Shown here piece by piece: positions 16,952-26,157 of a stretch of 64,000 nt of DNA (position 1 is the first letter of the stretch; each line of letters begins with the position of its first letter). The notes beneath the pieces are model-generated. The model did no database searches, was not told the DNA's origin, and saw only the letters and a program-made list of their open reading frames with translations. The position numbers and the translations under genes were made by a program. The stretch covers positions 1-64,000 of the forward strand of contig NZ_JACYUD010000008.1 in NCBI RefSeq assembly GCF_014841565.1, given 5' to 3'. The stretch comes from Rhizobium sp. CFBP 8762. Lineage in GTDB: Bacteria > Pseudomonadota > Alphaproteobacteria > Rhizobiales > Rhizobiaceae.

Positions 16952-18370
16952 TTATGCCTTGCGGCCATCCGGCAAGATCATACCATCGGGCACGCTCTGG
17001 CGTTTGCGGGCCAGCACGTAATAAAGCACAGAGGTGAAAATCAGCCCGACGATCCAGGAAATATCCGTACCGTTCAGCATCCGTGCCGCAAAGCCCTGGT
17101 ACAGCGCCTGGTTCAGAAACGGTATCTGTATCAAGACACCAGCAATATACGAGCCGAGTGCAGGCCAGTTATAGGCACCGTAGCGTCCATTTGGATCGTA
17201 AAGCGCCGGGATATCGACCCGCTCTTTGGATATCAGGTAGTAATCCACGAGATTGACAGCACTCCACGGCACGAAGACGGCCAGCAACACCAGAATGAAA
17301 TTCTTGAAGTTGTTGAGAAAGTCAGCGCTGGCAAGCAGTGCCACCACCATGGACACGGCTACGAAGCCAATGATGTAGGCCATGCGTGCCGCTTGTGAGA
17401 TCGTGCGCTGATTGCTGAACGAGCTGACAGTCGTCAGCATGGTCATAAAGCCGCCATAGGCATTCAGGCAGTTGACGGTGAGCTTTCCGGCAACAATGGT
17501 CATGAAGGCCACAGCCGCGAAGGCGGGACCGGCCAGTTCGCCCATGAAGCCGACCTGATTCTTCAGGAAGTTTCCGCCGAGCGCTGCGATCAGCACACCA
17601 AATGTCATGGCCAGTTGCGCACCGATGACGCTTCCAAAGAACGTATAGTTGAACGTGGCCGTCTTGCTGGTGCTGGACGGCAGATAGCGAGAGTAGTCGG
17701 CAACATAAGGTGCAAACGTCATCTGCCAGCTCGCCGAGAGGGCCACCGCCAGCAGGAAGGTGGAGATGGTGAATGGTTTTTGCCCGAACGCCAATGCCAC
17801 ATCATAGGTCGAGAACAGCCGGTAGGTGAGATACGCAAAACCGATGAGGCTGATGATGGTCGCAACGCGACCAACCAAATGGATCAGCTTATAGCCGACG
17901 ATGGCCACCACCGCTGTCATGCCGCCAAACAGCAGAATGCCGAACTCCGGCCGCGAAACACCGAACAGCAGGTTGAGTGCCTGACCCGACAGAACCGTGC
18001 CCGTTGCAGCGAAGCCAACATACATCAGCACCACTAGAATCAGTGGCAATGTTGCACCCTTGACACCGAACTGTGCACGGCTGGAGATCATCTGTGGCAG
18101 GCCAAGCCTTGGCCCCTGCGCGGAGTGCAGCGCCATGACGATACCGCCGAGAATATTGCCAATCAGCAGCCCGATAATAGCCGCGAGCGCCTCCGCGCCG
18201 AAAACAATGGCCAGAGCACCATCCACGACAGCCGTGATCTGCAAGTTCGCGCTGAACCAGAGTGTAAACTGGTTATGGGGATGGCCATGCCGCTCTCGCT
18301 CCGCCACCATTTCAATCGTGCGGGTCTCAACCACCCCGCCGCCTGCCTGCTGTGTCATTCGTTCCCTCAT
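16952..18370 (-). CDS. NCS1-family cytosine/purine permease
   Basis: A 472-residue protein (468 if the second ATG at 18358 is used) with about twelve membrane spans. The N-terminus 'HGHPHNQFTLWFSANLQITA' is the hallmark of the NCS1 cytosine/purine/uracil/allantoin permeases, followed by 'GPRLGLPQMISSRAQFGVKG' and 'YVADYSRYLP' in the substrate region. These import nucleobases or related ring compounds with sodium or protons. The substrate cannot be settled; no catabolic deaminase or hydantoinase lies next to it. Confidence 0.9.
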   Translation of the reverse strand: MRERMTQQAGGGVVETRTIEMVAERERHGHPHNQFTLWFSANLQITAVVDGALAIVFGAEALAAIIGLLIGNILGGIVMALHSAQGPRLGLPQMISSRAQFGVKGATLPLILVVLMYVGFAATGTVLSGQALNLLFGVSRPEFGILLFGGMTAVVAIVGYKLIHLVGRVATIISLIGFAYLTYRLFSTYDVALAFGQKPFTISTFLLAVALSASWQMTFAPYVADYSRYLPSSTSKTATFNYTFFGSVIGAQLAMTFGVLIAALGGNFLKNQVGFMGELAGPAFAAVAFMTIVAGKLTVNCLNAYGGFMTMLTTVSSFSNQRTISQAARMAYIIGFVAVSMVVALLASADFLNNFKNFILVLLAVFVPWSAVNLVDYYLISKERVDIPALYDPNGRYGAYNWPALGSYIAGVLIQIPFLNQALYQGFAARMLNGTDISWIVGLIFTSVLYYVLARKRQSVPDGMILPDGRKA

Positions 18371-18446
18371 GTATCGTCATTATGTCTATACATGTAAACG
18401 GAGAGAAGACACAGCGTCAAGAACGGGGCAAACGGCAGGCAAAGAA

Positions 18447-18470
18447 AAAGCCCGGGGAAACCGGGCTTTA
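18447..18470 (-). terminator. Terminator of rpmE
   Basis: Read on the minus strand, AAAGCCCGG and CCGGGCTTT pair (9 bp) around a 5-base loop and are followed by TTTCTTTG. Confidence 0.88.
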
Positions 18471-18496
18471 GCAAACGCTCAAGACTAGAAACGGTC

Positions 18497-18718
18497 TTAG
18501 AGACCAAGACCTTCGAAACGCTTCTTGAACTTGGAAACGCGACCGCCACGGTCCATCAGCTGCTGGTTGCCACCAGTCCAGGCCGGGTGCGACGTAGGAT
18601 CGATTTCAAGGTTCATGGTTGCGCCTGCCGAACCCCATGTGGAACGGGTTTCGTACTCGGTACCGTCGGTCATGACCACCTTGATCATGTGGTAGTCGGG
18701 ATGGATATCAGCCTTCAT
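18497..18718 (-). CDS. rpmE: 50S ribosomal protein bL31
   Basis: A 73-residue ribosomal protein starting [20 protein letters not shown] and containing '[20 protein letters not shown]' and '[13 protein letters not shown]'. It lacks all cysteines, so it is the zinc-free (C-minus) kind; bL31 otherwise exists as a Zn-binding form with a CxxC pair. The ORF is open 11 codons further upstream, but the ATG at 18718 begins the conserved sequence. It is divergent from the ABC exporter and ends with its own terminator. Confidence 0.95.
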   Translation of the reverse strand: MKADIHPDYHMIKVVMTDGTEYETRSTWGSAGATMNLEIDPTSHPAWTGGNQQLMDRGGRVSKFKKRFEGLGL

Positions 18719-18897
18719 AACACTCTTCCTGCTGTGGTCCAATTGACGCACATCATTGCGTCATCGCGACCGAACACGTAAATGAAGCCGTAGACCGCTT
18801 GGCAACGGCTCGCCAATTTGATTGCGTGCCTATACATGAAGGCCAAGAGGATAACAAGTGCTGCAACCCATGGATATCCGTCTGTGTGCGCTGTGGC

Positions 18898-20712
18898 ATG
18901 ATCGGGGGTAGCGTGACAAAAAAACCGGATACAGCAACAGGCCGCCCGTCGGTTCGGCCCCTCGCCAAGGTTCTGCCCTATATAGCGCGCTACAGAGGTC
19001 TGGTGACCGGTGCGTTGATCTGCCTGACGCTTGCTGCCATCACCACACTGGTTCTCCCGCTTGCCGTGCGCCGTATGGTGGACCACGGATTTTCATCCTC
19101 CGATGCCGGCTTCATCAACACCTATTTCGGCATGCTGATGGTGCTGGCGGTGCTGCTGGCGCTGGCGAGCGCCGGGCGGTACTATTTTGTCATTACGCTG
19201 GGCGAGCGAATCGTCTCCGATCTGCGCCGGGATGTGTTCAACCATGTCACGCGGTTGTCGCCCGCTTTTTTCGACGTCACGCAGTCCGGCGAAATTGTCT
19301 CCCGGTTAACCGCCGATACCACGCAGATCAAATCTGCCGTGGGCGCAACTGCATCGGTGGCGCTGCGCAACATGATTCTCTGTATTGGCGCCATCGGCAT
19401 GATGGTGATCACCAGTCCCAAATTGTCGAGCATGGTGCTGGCGGCCATTCCCATCATCGTGTTTCCTCTCGTGGCCTTTGGCCGCTCCGTGCGCCGCAGG
19501 TCGCGTGAGGCGCAGGATACGCTGGCCGCCGCCTCTGCATTTGCAGGTGAATCGATTTCCGCAACCCGCACCGTTCAGGCCTTCAATGGCGAGGAAGCCG
19601 CGCGTGCGCGCTACGCCGCATCGGTGGAAAGCGCCTATGAGGCCGCGCGCGCCGCCGTGCGGGCCCGGTCCTTCCTCACCGGCATTGCGATCATGATGAT
19701 TTTCGGCAGCGTTGTGGCGGTTCTGTGGTTCGGAGCGCAGGATGTGCTGGCGGGTGCCATGACAGCCGGTACACTCGGTCAGTTCCTGCTCTACTCCGTG
19801 TTTGCCGCAGGCAGCCTCGGTGCTCTTTCGGAAGTATGGGGCGAGCTTTCGCAGGCCGCTGGCGCAACCGAGCGCCTCGGGGAACTGCTCGACGAGCAGC
19901 CGCAGATCCGGACCCCTGCCAACCCCGCCACCCTGCCCCAGCCGCCTTTGGGTGAGGTGGCGTTCGATTCCGTCAGCTTCGCCTATCCATCGGCACCGGA
20001 CACGCAGTCCCTGAAAGGTTTGTCATTCACGGTTGCCAAGGGAGAAACGGTGGCCATTGTCGGTCCCTCCGGCGCGGGTAAAAGCACGATCTTTTCCCTG
20101 CTGTTGCGCTTTTATGACCCCCTGTCGGGCTCCGTTATGGTTGATGGCGTCGATGCCCGTTCTGTAGACCCGAAAGCCCTGCGTGAGCGGTTTGCAATCG
20201 TGCCTCAGGATGTGTCGATGTTTGCGGCATCCATTCGCGACAACATTGCCTTTGGCGCGCCCGATGCGACCCTGGAACAGGTGCAGGCGGCAGCGGTGGC
20301 GGCGCAAGCCGATGAGTTCATCAACCGGCTGGATCAGGGCTATGATTCACAGGTGGGAGAACGTGGGGTCATGCTATCGGGCGGCCAACGCCAGCGCATC
20401 GCCATTGCCCGTGCAATCCTGAAAAACGCTCCCGTGCTGCTGCTCGACGAAGCCACCTCGGCTTTGGACGCGCAAAGTGAGACACTGGTGCAGAAGGCGC
20501 TGGACGGACTGATGCGGCAGCACACCACCATTGTGATTGCTCACCGGCTTGCCACTGTGCTGAAAGCCGACCGGATCCTGGTCATGGATCAGGGCCGGAT
20601 TATTGAGGAAGGTACCCACGCCGAACTGCTGCGCGAAGCTGGCCTGTATGCGAAGCTGGCACGTCTGCAATTCGACCATGGTCACGAAACCATGCTGGAT
20701 GCTGCACAATAG
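18898..20712 (+). CDS. ABC transporter, fused permease and ATPase (MsbA-like exporter)
   Basis: A half-size exporter of about 604 residues. An ABCB-type six-span membrane domain occupies roughly residues 20-310. The ATPase domain follows, with Walker A 'GPSGAGKST', Q-loop 'AIVPQDVSMF', signature 'LSGGQRQR', Walker B 'VLLLDEATSALD' and switch His in 'IVIAHRLATV'. It works as a dimer; relatives export lipids, peptides or drugs, and the substrate here is open. The frame is open back to 18799. I used the ATG at 18898, but the GTG at 18913, just after GGGGGT, is an equally good start. rpmE is divergent and a DUF1508 gene follows 63 bases downstream. Confidence 0.9.
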   Translation: MIGGSVTKKPDTATGRPSVRPLAKVLPYIARYRGLVTGALICLTLAAITTLVLPLAVRRMVDHGFSSSDAGFINTYFGMLMVLAVLLALASAGRYYFVITLGERIVSDLRRDVFNHVTRLSPAFFDVTQSGEIVSRLTADTTQIKSAVGATASVALRNMILCIGAIGMMVITSPKLSSMVLAAIPIIVFPLVAFGRSVRRRSREAQDTLAAASAFAGESISATRTVQAFNGEEAARARYAASVESAYEAARAAVRARSFLTGIAIMMIFGSVVAVLWFGAQDVLAGAMTAGTLGQFLLYSVFAAGSLGALSEVWGELSQAAGATERLGELLDEQPQIRTPANPATLPQPPLGEVAFDSVSFAYPSAPDTQSLKGLSFTVAKGETVAIVGPSGAGKSTIFSLLLRFYDPLSGSVMVDGVDARSVDPKALRERFAIVPQDVSMFAASIRDNIAFGAPDATLEQVQAAAVAAQADEFINRLDQGYDSQVGERGVMLSGGQRQRIAIARAILKNAPVLLLDEATSALDAQSETLVQKALDGLMRQHTTIVIAHRLATVLKADRILVMDQGRIIEEGTHAELLREAGLYAKLARLQFDHGHETMLDAAQ

Positions 20713-20775
20713 AGCTATTGAATCCAGAAGCTTGCACGTTACTTTAGACGGCGATCAACCACGAGAGGTGCCATT

Positions 20776-20964
20776 ATGTATAAGTTCGAGATCTTCCGGG
20801 ATGCACAGGGCCAGTTTCGCTTTAACCTTCGGGCACCCAATGGTGAGGTTATGCTGGCATCCGAAGGATATACGACCAAGGCATCGGCTCACGCCGCCAT
20901 CGAGTCGATCAAGGCCAATGCCGCCGGTGCTTTGACTGTCGATAAGACGAGCATGACGGCATAA
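20776..20964 (+). CDS. DUF1508 (YegP-like) protein
   Basis: A 62-residue protein made of a single DUF1508 unit: 'YKFEIFRDAQGQFRFNLRAPNGEVMLASEGYTTKASAHAAIESIK' split here as a beta-rich half up to 'NGEVMLASEGY' and a helix 'KASAHAAIESIKANA'. E. coli YegP carries two such units. Function unknown. GAGAGGTGCC precedes the ATG. It follows the ABC exporter in the same direction. Confidence 0.88.
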   Translation: MYKFEIFRDAQGQFRFNLRAPNGEVMLASEGYTTKASAHAAIESIKANAAGALTVDKTSMTA

Positions 20965-21059
20965 AATCAGCGTACAAGGTTAAATATTGCCACTGCCAAC
21001 GTCGCAAGCGAAAGAGCGTCAGCCCCTGAACCTCATAGACTGTATAGTCAAATGAACCG

Positions 21060-22091
21060 TCAGCGCTCTGTCAGCTTCAACTCAATCCGGCGGTTTGTGG
21101 CGCGTGATTCCGGCGTGTCGCCTTCCGCCAGCGGCTGAAACTCTCCAAAGCCCGCAGCCACAAGCCGGTTTGCGGGCACGCCTTTGCTGATAAGATATTT
21201 GACCACGGATGTGGCGCGTGCGGAGGATAGCTCCCAGTTATCGGCGTAACGGCCAGAGCCGGACAGGGGCACGTTGTCCGTATGTCCATCCACGCGCAGC
21301 ACCCAGTTAATCTCGGGCGGTATCTCGCGCGCAAGGTCCAGCAGGGCAGTGGCCAGCTTGTCCATCTCGCCCGCGCCGGCGGGGTTCAGCGCATTGCCAC
21401 CCGATGGAAACAACACTTCGGACTGAAACACAAAACGGTCCCCGACGATGCGGATGTTTTCCCGATCCGACAGTATCTCCCGCAAGCGCCCAAAGAAATC
21501 CGACCGGTAACGGTTCAGTTCCTGCACACGCTGAGCCAAGGCTACATTCAGGCGTCGTCCAAGATCGGAAATCTTGGTCTGAGACGCAGCGTCTTTTGCC
21601 TCCGAAGCGTTCAAGGCCGCCTCAATCGCAGCAATCTGGTTGCGCAAGGCCGCGATCTGCTGGTTCAACAGCTCGATCTGGCTCATGGCCCGTGCACTCA
21701 CCTGCTTTTCATTAGCAAGGGACTCGGTCAGCGTCCCGATCTGGTTTTGCGCCGTGCCGGATGCGCCGCTATCCTGATCGAGCAACGACTGCAACCGCGA
21801 GCGCTCCCCTTCGGACTGGCTGAGTGACGCCTGGAGATTGGCCAGCGAGTCCTCCAGATCCTGCTTGCCGCTTTTTTCCAGCGCCAGAAGCTGCGTTAAT
21901 TCATTGATCTGGCTGTTGAGGCGGTTCAGCACCTCGTCCTTGCCGCTGATTTCGCGGCTCAGCAGAAATTGCGCCAGCACGAACACGGACAGAAGGAACA
22001 TGATGGCCAGAAGCAGGGTCGATAGCGCATCGACGAAGCCCGGCCAGTAATCAATCGTGCGCTCCCGGCGACGGTTGCGGGACAAAGCCAT
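21060..22091 (-). CDS. MotB-like OmpA-domain protein with coiled coil
   Basis: A 343-residue inner-membrane protein. A basic N-terminus is followed by one membrane span (about 20-44) starting 'YWPGFVDALSTLLLAIMF', in which Asp21 sits where MotB and TolR carry their proton-binding Asp. A long coiled coil runs from about 55 to 165. The C-terminal OmpA/MotB peptidoglycan-binding domain (about 215-343) shows 'RVDGHTDNVPL', 'NWELSSARATSVVKYL' and 'GFGEFQPLAEGDTPESRATNRRIEL'. It starts three bases after the MotA-like gene ends, so the pair forms a stator-like proton channel anchored to the wall. No flagellar genes are nearby, and a non-flagellar role is likely. Confidence 0.9.
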   Translation of the reverse strand: MALSRNRRRERTIDYWPGFVDALSTLLLAIMFLLSVFVLAQFLLSREISGKDEVLNRLNSQINELTQLLALEKSGKQDLEDSLANLQASLSQSEGERSRLQSLLDQDSGASGTAQNQIGTLTESLANEKQVSARAMSQIELLNQQIAALRNQIAAIEAALNASEAKDAASQTKISDLGRRLNVALAQRVQELNRYRSDFFGRLREILSDRENIRIVGDRFVFQSEVLFPSGGNALNPAGAGEMDKLATALLDLAREIPPEINWVLRVDGHTDNVPLSGSGRYADNWELSSARATSVVKYLISKGVPANRLVAAGFGEFQPLAEGDTPESRATNRRIELKLTER

Positions 22092-22094
22092 GGA

Positions 22095-23183
22095 TTATTC
22101 CCCTGCCGATTCGCTCGGGGGGCGGCGTTGGGGAATCGGACGTGAAGGCGGTGCAACCTCACCAAGCTGGCCAAGCTGCGCCGTCAGCCGGTCCATGGTG
22201 CGGCGCATGGCTTTGGCCTCTTCCTGCTGCGCCTCGATCCAGTCGCGCAGCATCTGCTGCTCGCTGCGCATGTTTTTCACCAGCCCCTGAATGCCATCGG
22301 CCAGTGTCGCCATGGCAGCGGTCGTGCGCTGGCTGGCGCTGCCGTCTCCGGCGATGTGGGCAATCTGTTCACTCAGGAGACGCAGGCTGTCATTGCCCGT
22401 ATCAACACCGGTGGCCTGAATGCCATCGCTAACATCTGTTACAGACGAGAGCCAGTTTTCAAGATCGGTATAAAACCGGTTCTGTGCGCGGCCCGCCTGC
22501 AAATCCAGAAAGCCAAGGATCAGCGACCCGGACAAGCCGAACAGCGAGGTGGAAAACGCCGTGCCCATGCCCGCCAAAGGCGCCGACAGGCCACTTTTCA
22601 AGGCCGATAGCACATCCTCGGTGTTGCCGGAGCCCGCATCCAAAGACTGGATGACCGTATTGATGGAACCAATCGTGCCGAGCAGACCCCAGAACGTGCC
22701 GAGAAGACCCAGAAACACCAGAAGGCCGATCAGATAGCGCGAAGTATCGCGCGACTCGTCCAGACGGGTGGCGATGGAATCCAGAATGGAGCGCAGCGCC
22801 GTGGTGGAAATCGCCATGGAATGACGCTGACCGATGAGCGCGCGCATGGGTGCCAGCAGCACCGGCTCCCGCCCCACCTTATCCGCACTTCCGGCAGCAC
22901 GGAACGAGTTGAACCAGCGCACTTCTGGACGAAGGGTCAGCACCTGATTGAACACCAGAAGAATGCCGATCAGCAGGACACCGAGAATAAGCCCATTCAG
23001 GCCGGGATTGCTGACAAACGCAGCATGGGCCTGACGAAACAGAATCGCACCGACAAAGCCCACGATGATGAGAAAGATCACCATGGTCCAGAAAAACACC
23101 ATAGGGCTCGAAAGCTTCTGCGGATTGTATCGCTCGCCCTCCGGCTGCGTCGCATCCCAACCCGACAGTGACAACTTCGCCAT
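22095..23183 (-). CDS. MotA/TolQ/ExbB-like proton channel protein
   Basis: A 362-residue membrane protein starting MAKLSLSGWDATQ; the ORF is open 12 codons further upstream, but the ATG at 23183 fits the ribosome site. Hydrophobic spans lie at about 35-57, 70-90, 160-185 and 205-235. The third holds 'YLIGLLVFLGLLGTFWGLLG' and the fourth 'GMGTAFSTSLFGLSGSLILG', the two pore-lining helices of the MotA/TolQ/ExbB family. The C-terminal third is soluble with a helical stretch and a Pro-rich end. It is co-transcribed with the MotB-like gene. The substrate process is unknown. Confidence 0.9.
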   Translation of the reverse strand: MAKLSLSGWDATQPEGERYNPQKLSSPMVFFWTMVIFLIIVGFVGAILFRQAHAAFVSNPGLNGLILGVLLIGILLVFNQVLTLRPEVRWFNSFRAAGSADKVGREPVLLAPMRALIGQRHSMAISTTALRSILDSIATRLDESRDTSRYLIGLLVFLGLLGTFWGLLGTIGSINTVIQSLDAGSGNTEDVLSALKSGLSAPLAGMGTAFSTSLFGLSGSLILGFLDLQAGRAQNRFYTDLENWLSSVTDVSDGIQATGVDTGNDSLRLLSEQIAHIAGDGSASQRTTAAMATLADGIQGLVKNMRSEQQMLRDWIEAQQEEAKAMRRTMDRLTAQLGQLGEVAPPSRPIPQRRPPSESAGE

Positions 23184-23245
23184 ATTCCAGTCTCTCTTCC
23201 CGTGATGCCGTCCATTCATTTGGTCGCGAAGTTACAACAGGATCA

Positions 23246-23279
23246 AAAAAAACCCTACCATTTTTAAATGGCAGGGTTT
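23246..23279 (-). terminator. Terminator of suhB
   Basis: On the minus strand AAACCCTGCCATT pairs with AATGGTAGGGTTT (one wobble) and is followed by a long run of T. Confidence 0.88.
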
Positions 23280-23305
23280 CATTTCAGAATATCCTGTTCC
23301 TGGTG

Positions 23306-24106
23306 TCAGCGCGCCGGAATCGGGCGATTGACCACCTCATGCAGCGCCTTATGAATGAACTCGTTGGCAGCAATGATGGAGCCGGTATCGATCGGCTTTT
23401 TGCCGCCATCCATATCAGAAACCCAGCCGCCGGATTCGCGGATCAACAACACGCCTGCCGCCAGATTCCAGGTGTTGAGGCCACGCTCCCAATAACCATC
23501 GACACGGCCAGCGGCCACATAGGCCAGATCCAGCGCCGGTGCGCCCAGCGCCCGCACGCCCGCCACTTCGCCCATCACATGGCGTAATTCTACGAGATGC
23601 TTGCCGTGGTTCCCGTGGCCAAGATGCGGTGTGCCGCTGGCGACGATCGCATCCGACAGCGCCTTGCGGCTTGCAACACGCAGGCGACGGTCGTTGATAA
23701 ACGCACCACCACCCCGCTCGGCGGTGTAAAGCTCATCCGTTGCCGGGTTCAAGATAACGGAAGCGACAATCTCGTCATTGCGCTCCAGCGCGATGGAGAT
23801 CGCGAAATGCGGCAGGCCGTGCAGAAAATTGGTGGCGCCATCCAGTGGATCGACGATCCAGCGATGGGCACCATCGGTGCCCTTCATTTCTTCGCCATCT
23901 TCACCCAGATAACCATAGGTCGGGCGGGCCTTCATCAACTCTTCGCGGATCAGCTTTTCGGCCTTGCGGTCTGCCTGCGCCACAAAGTCGGCCGGGCCAC
24001 GCAGCGACACCTGCAGGTTCTGCACCTCGCCGAAATCGCGCGCCAGCGACTTTCCTGCCTTGAACGCGGCCTGAACCATAACATTGAGAAGAGCTGAACG
24101 GGCCAT
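23306..24106 (-). CDS. suhB: Inositol-1-monophosphatase (SuhB family)
   Basis: A 266-residue Mg-dependent phosphatase. The metal site is visible as 'YLGEDGEEMKG' (Glu-Asp near 70), the core motif 'WIVDPLDGATNFLHGLPHFA' (near 85-104) and the C-terminal 'GYWERGLNTWNLAAGVLLI' in which Asp is replaced by Asn in the usual 'W-D-x-A-A' position (here Trp-Asn-Leu-Ala-Ala). That replacement is noteworthy, since the usual third metal ligand is Asp, although rhizobial SuhB proteins often vary here. It lies between efp and the MotA/B pair on the minus strand and has its own terminator. Confidence 0.92.
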   Translation of the reverse strand: MARSALLNVMVQAAFKAGKSLARDFGEVQNLQVSLRGPADFVAQADRKAEKLIREELMKARPTYGYLGEDGEEMKGTDGAHRWIVDPLDGATNFLHGLPHFAISIALERNDEIVASVILNPATDELYTAERGGGAFINDRRLRVASRKALSDAIVASGTPHLGHGNHGKHLVELRHVMGEVAGVRALGAPALDLAYVAAGRVDGYWERGLNTWNLAAGVLLIRESGGWVSDMDGGKKPIDTGSIIAANEFIHKALHEVVNRPIPAR

Positions 24107-24203
24107 GAGGCAAATCCTTTATTGGGGGCTTCCGCCGTGAATACGGTCGCCCTATCGTTTCTTGGTGCGCTCAACGCCCGAACGGCGCAAGCTGCACAGC
24201 CTA

Positions 24204-24767
24204 TCAATCGGCGCGGCGCAGATAGGTAATTTCGTTGGTGTCCACCAGAATGCGCTCGCCAGCTGCAATGAAAGGCGGCACAAGAACGCGAATACCGTTT
24301 TCCAGAATGGCGGGCTTGTAGGATGACGCCGCCGTCTGTCCTTTTACCACCGGATCTGCCTCGGCAATGGCCAGCACCACCTGATCGGGCAGCGAAATGC
24401 CGATGGGGCGCTCATCATAGAGCTGCACCGTCACCATCATTCCGTCCTGCAGGAAGGCCGCGCGGTCGCCGACGAAATCCTTTTGCAATTCCAGCTGCTC
24501 GTAGCTTTCATTGTCCATGAACACGAGCGCGTCGCCCTGCTCGAACAGGAACTGAAAATCCTTGAGTTCCAGTGTGACACGCTCGACCGTTTCGGACGAA
24601 CGAAAACGCTCGTTCAGCTTGGTGCCGTCGATCAGGTTTTTCAACTCGACCTGATTGAACGCCCCGCCCTTGCCGGGCTTGACCGTTGTGCACTTCACTG
24701 CGGCCCAAAGGCCACCATTATGCTCGACCACGTTGCCGGGGCGAATTTCATTTCCGTTGATCTTCAT
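24204..24767 (-). CDS. efp: Elongation factor P
   Basis: Relieves ribosome stalling at polyproline stretches. The 187-residue protein has three beta domains: the KOW-like N-terminus with the loop '[16 protein letters not shown]' whose Lys33 is equivalent to the modified lysine of E. coli EF-P, then two OB folds with '[15 protein letters not shown]' and '[16 protein letters not shown]' near the C-terminus. Lysylation by EpmA and EpmB is expected, but neither gene is in this window. The frame runs 22 codons further upstream; the ATG at 24767 gives the canonical N-terminus. Confidence 0.95.
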   Translation of the reverse strand: MKINGNEIRPGNVVEHNGGLWAAVKCTTVKPGKGGAFNQVELKNLIDGTKLNERFRSSETVERVTLELKDFQFLFEQGDALVFMDNESYEQLELQKDFVGDRAAFLQDGMMVTVQLYDERPIGISLPDQVVLAIAEADPVVKGQTAASSYKPAILENGIRVLVPPFIAAGERILVDTNEITYLRRAD

Positions 24768-24909
24768 GGGGCACTTCCGTAAGGGCTGATCGACAGACCC
24801 CGCAGGGACACCGAAACCGCGCTTCAAGACCACAAAACACCCTCGGTTTCAAGTGTTCGCGTGCGCGTGCGTCATCATTCCATCATGAAACATGTTTCAT
24901 TGGGCTTTA

Positions 24910-26043
24910 CTACAAAGCGCGGTGGCGCCCCGCTGCCTCCTGCCCGGCCTTCTGCTGCTCGTCCGTCAAGCCATCATAGAAGTCGTCCAGAAGCTCATCT
25001 TTCAAACCGGCCTGGCGTGACAACAGATACCATTTGGTGGCTTCAATCGGGTCGGGCCGCGTGCCCAGCGCATTGATGTAGAGATGGGCCAGCCGGTTCT
25101 GCGCGGCCACATGGCCACCTTCAGCAGCGCGGCGCATCCAGCGGAAACCTTCTTCCAGATTTTGATCGCCCACCGTACCATCCAGATACCACATGGCCAG
25201 ATCAAACTGCGCAGTATCATAACCGGCGCTGGCAGCACGGGTCAGCCACTGGCGCGCTTCGGCCTTCTTGGCAGCGTCGATGTCTTCAAGGTTCAGATAA
25301 AGCTGAGATACAGCATACTGCGCGTCTACCACCCCTTGCGCGGCGGCCTTCTCATAATAAGGAAGTGCCGCTTTCAGCCCCTTGGTGCCGGGCGCACCGG
25401 CCACCAGCGCCTGCGCATAGTTAAACTGGGCTTGAGCATTGCCACGGTCCGCAGCCTTGCGCATCAGCTCTTCGGATTTGGCCGTGTCGCGCGTCACCAG
25501 TTCGCCATCGAGCAGGATCAGCGAGTATTTGAACATGGCGGCGGGATCGCCTTTCTCAGCCGCCTGCCCGTACCAGAAGGCAGCGCCCTTACGGTCGCGC
25601 TTCACGCCAAGGCCATTCTGCATGACTTCGGCTACCAGCGTTTGCGCCGCCGGGTCGCCCGCCTGCGCCTTGGGCAAAGCCAGATTCATCGCCGTCAGAT
25701 ACAGGCCGCGTTGATAGGCACCATAGGCCTCATCCACTGCGCCCTTATAGGTCTTTTCCGGCGGCAGGTCCGGCAAAGGCGCTCCCATGCGCTCCAGAAG
25801 ATTGAGGCCCCCGCCACTTCGCACCGCATCATTGATGGAGGGCTTGTTGCCCTTGGTGATTTCGCCCTGTTGAACGGGTTTCAGTTTTTGCGCCACTGGA
25901 TCACGCGGAGATGGCACGGGTATCACCGGGTCTCGCCCTTCCTGCTGCGCCCACGCCCCAGACAGCGCGCCGCCCAAAGACAGCGCAAAGCCCAAGGATA
26001 CAGGCAGCAGGGAACGGAGCATGTGCGAGACCGGTTTTTTCAT
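24910..26043 (-). CDS. Sel1-like repeat protein, secreted
   Basis: A 377-residue protein with a signal peptide (about residues 1-32, ending Ala-Trp-Ala-Gln) followed by a Pro-rich linker and, from about residue 110, six or more tandem Sel1-like repeats of about 36 residues, e.g. 'AQTLVAEVMQNGLGVKRDRK', 'AQFNYAQALVAGAPGTKGLK' and 'AQFDLAMWYLDGTVGDQNLE'. Sel1 repeats form helical solenoids that bind other proteins. Exported alphaproteobacterial members (ExoR, PodJ relatives) sense or organise envelope processes, but this one is not assignable. It is followed upstream by a family A repeat, which ends three bases before AGGACG, its ribosome site. Confidence 0.88.
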   Translation of the reverse strand: MKKPVSHMLRSLLPVSLGFALSLGGALSGAWAQQEGRDPVIPVPSPRDPVAQKLKPVQQGEITKGNKPSINDAVRSGGGLNLLERMGAPLPDLPPEKTYKGAVDEAYGAYQRGLYLTAMNLALPKAQAGDPAAQTLVAEVMQNGLGVKRDRKGAAFWYGQAAEKGDPAAMFKYSLILLDGELVTRDTAKSEELMRKAADRGNAQAQFNYAQALVAGAPGTKGLKAALPYYEKAAAQGVVDAQYAVSQLYLNLEDIDAAKKAEARQWLTRAASAGYDTAQFDLAMWYLDGTVGDQNLEEGFRWMRRAAEGGHVAAQNRLAHLYINALGTRPDPIEATKWYLLSRQAGLKDELLDDFYDGLTDEQQKAGQEAAGRHRAL

Positions 26044-26053
26044 GGAAACGTCC

Positions 26054-26157
26054 TAAAGCATAATCCGACCGGAGTGAAACGAGGATCGACAAGATTATGC
26101 TTACGCAAAATTCATTAGAGCGCCGATCCGGTTCAATCAGATCGAAAAGCGATCTAA
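26054..26157. repeat. Family A double-palindrome repeat (copy 1)
   Basis: About 104 bases. The first palindrome has AGCATAATC (26057-26065) and GATTATGCT (26093-26101); the second runs from TTAGAGCGCC to GCGATCTAA. The right end CTAA contains, on the minus strand, the UAG stop of thiE. Copies 2 to 4 are at 50535, 54021 and 60194. The size and two-palindrome plan resemble the RIME and Bru-RS elements of Rhizobium and Brucella. Confidence 0.85.

Noticed and set aside
21060-23183. MotA/MotB-like pair as a Zorya (ZorAB) defence system.
   Set aside because: ZorAB needs ZorC/D or ZorE next to it; here the neighbours are DUF1508, suhB and efp, a stable housekeeping context.
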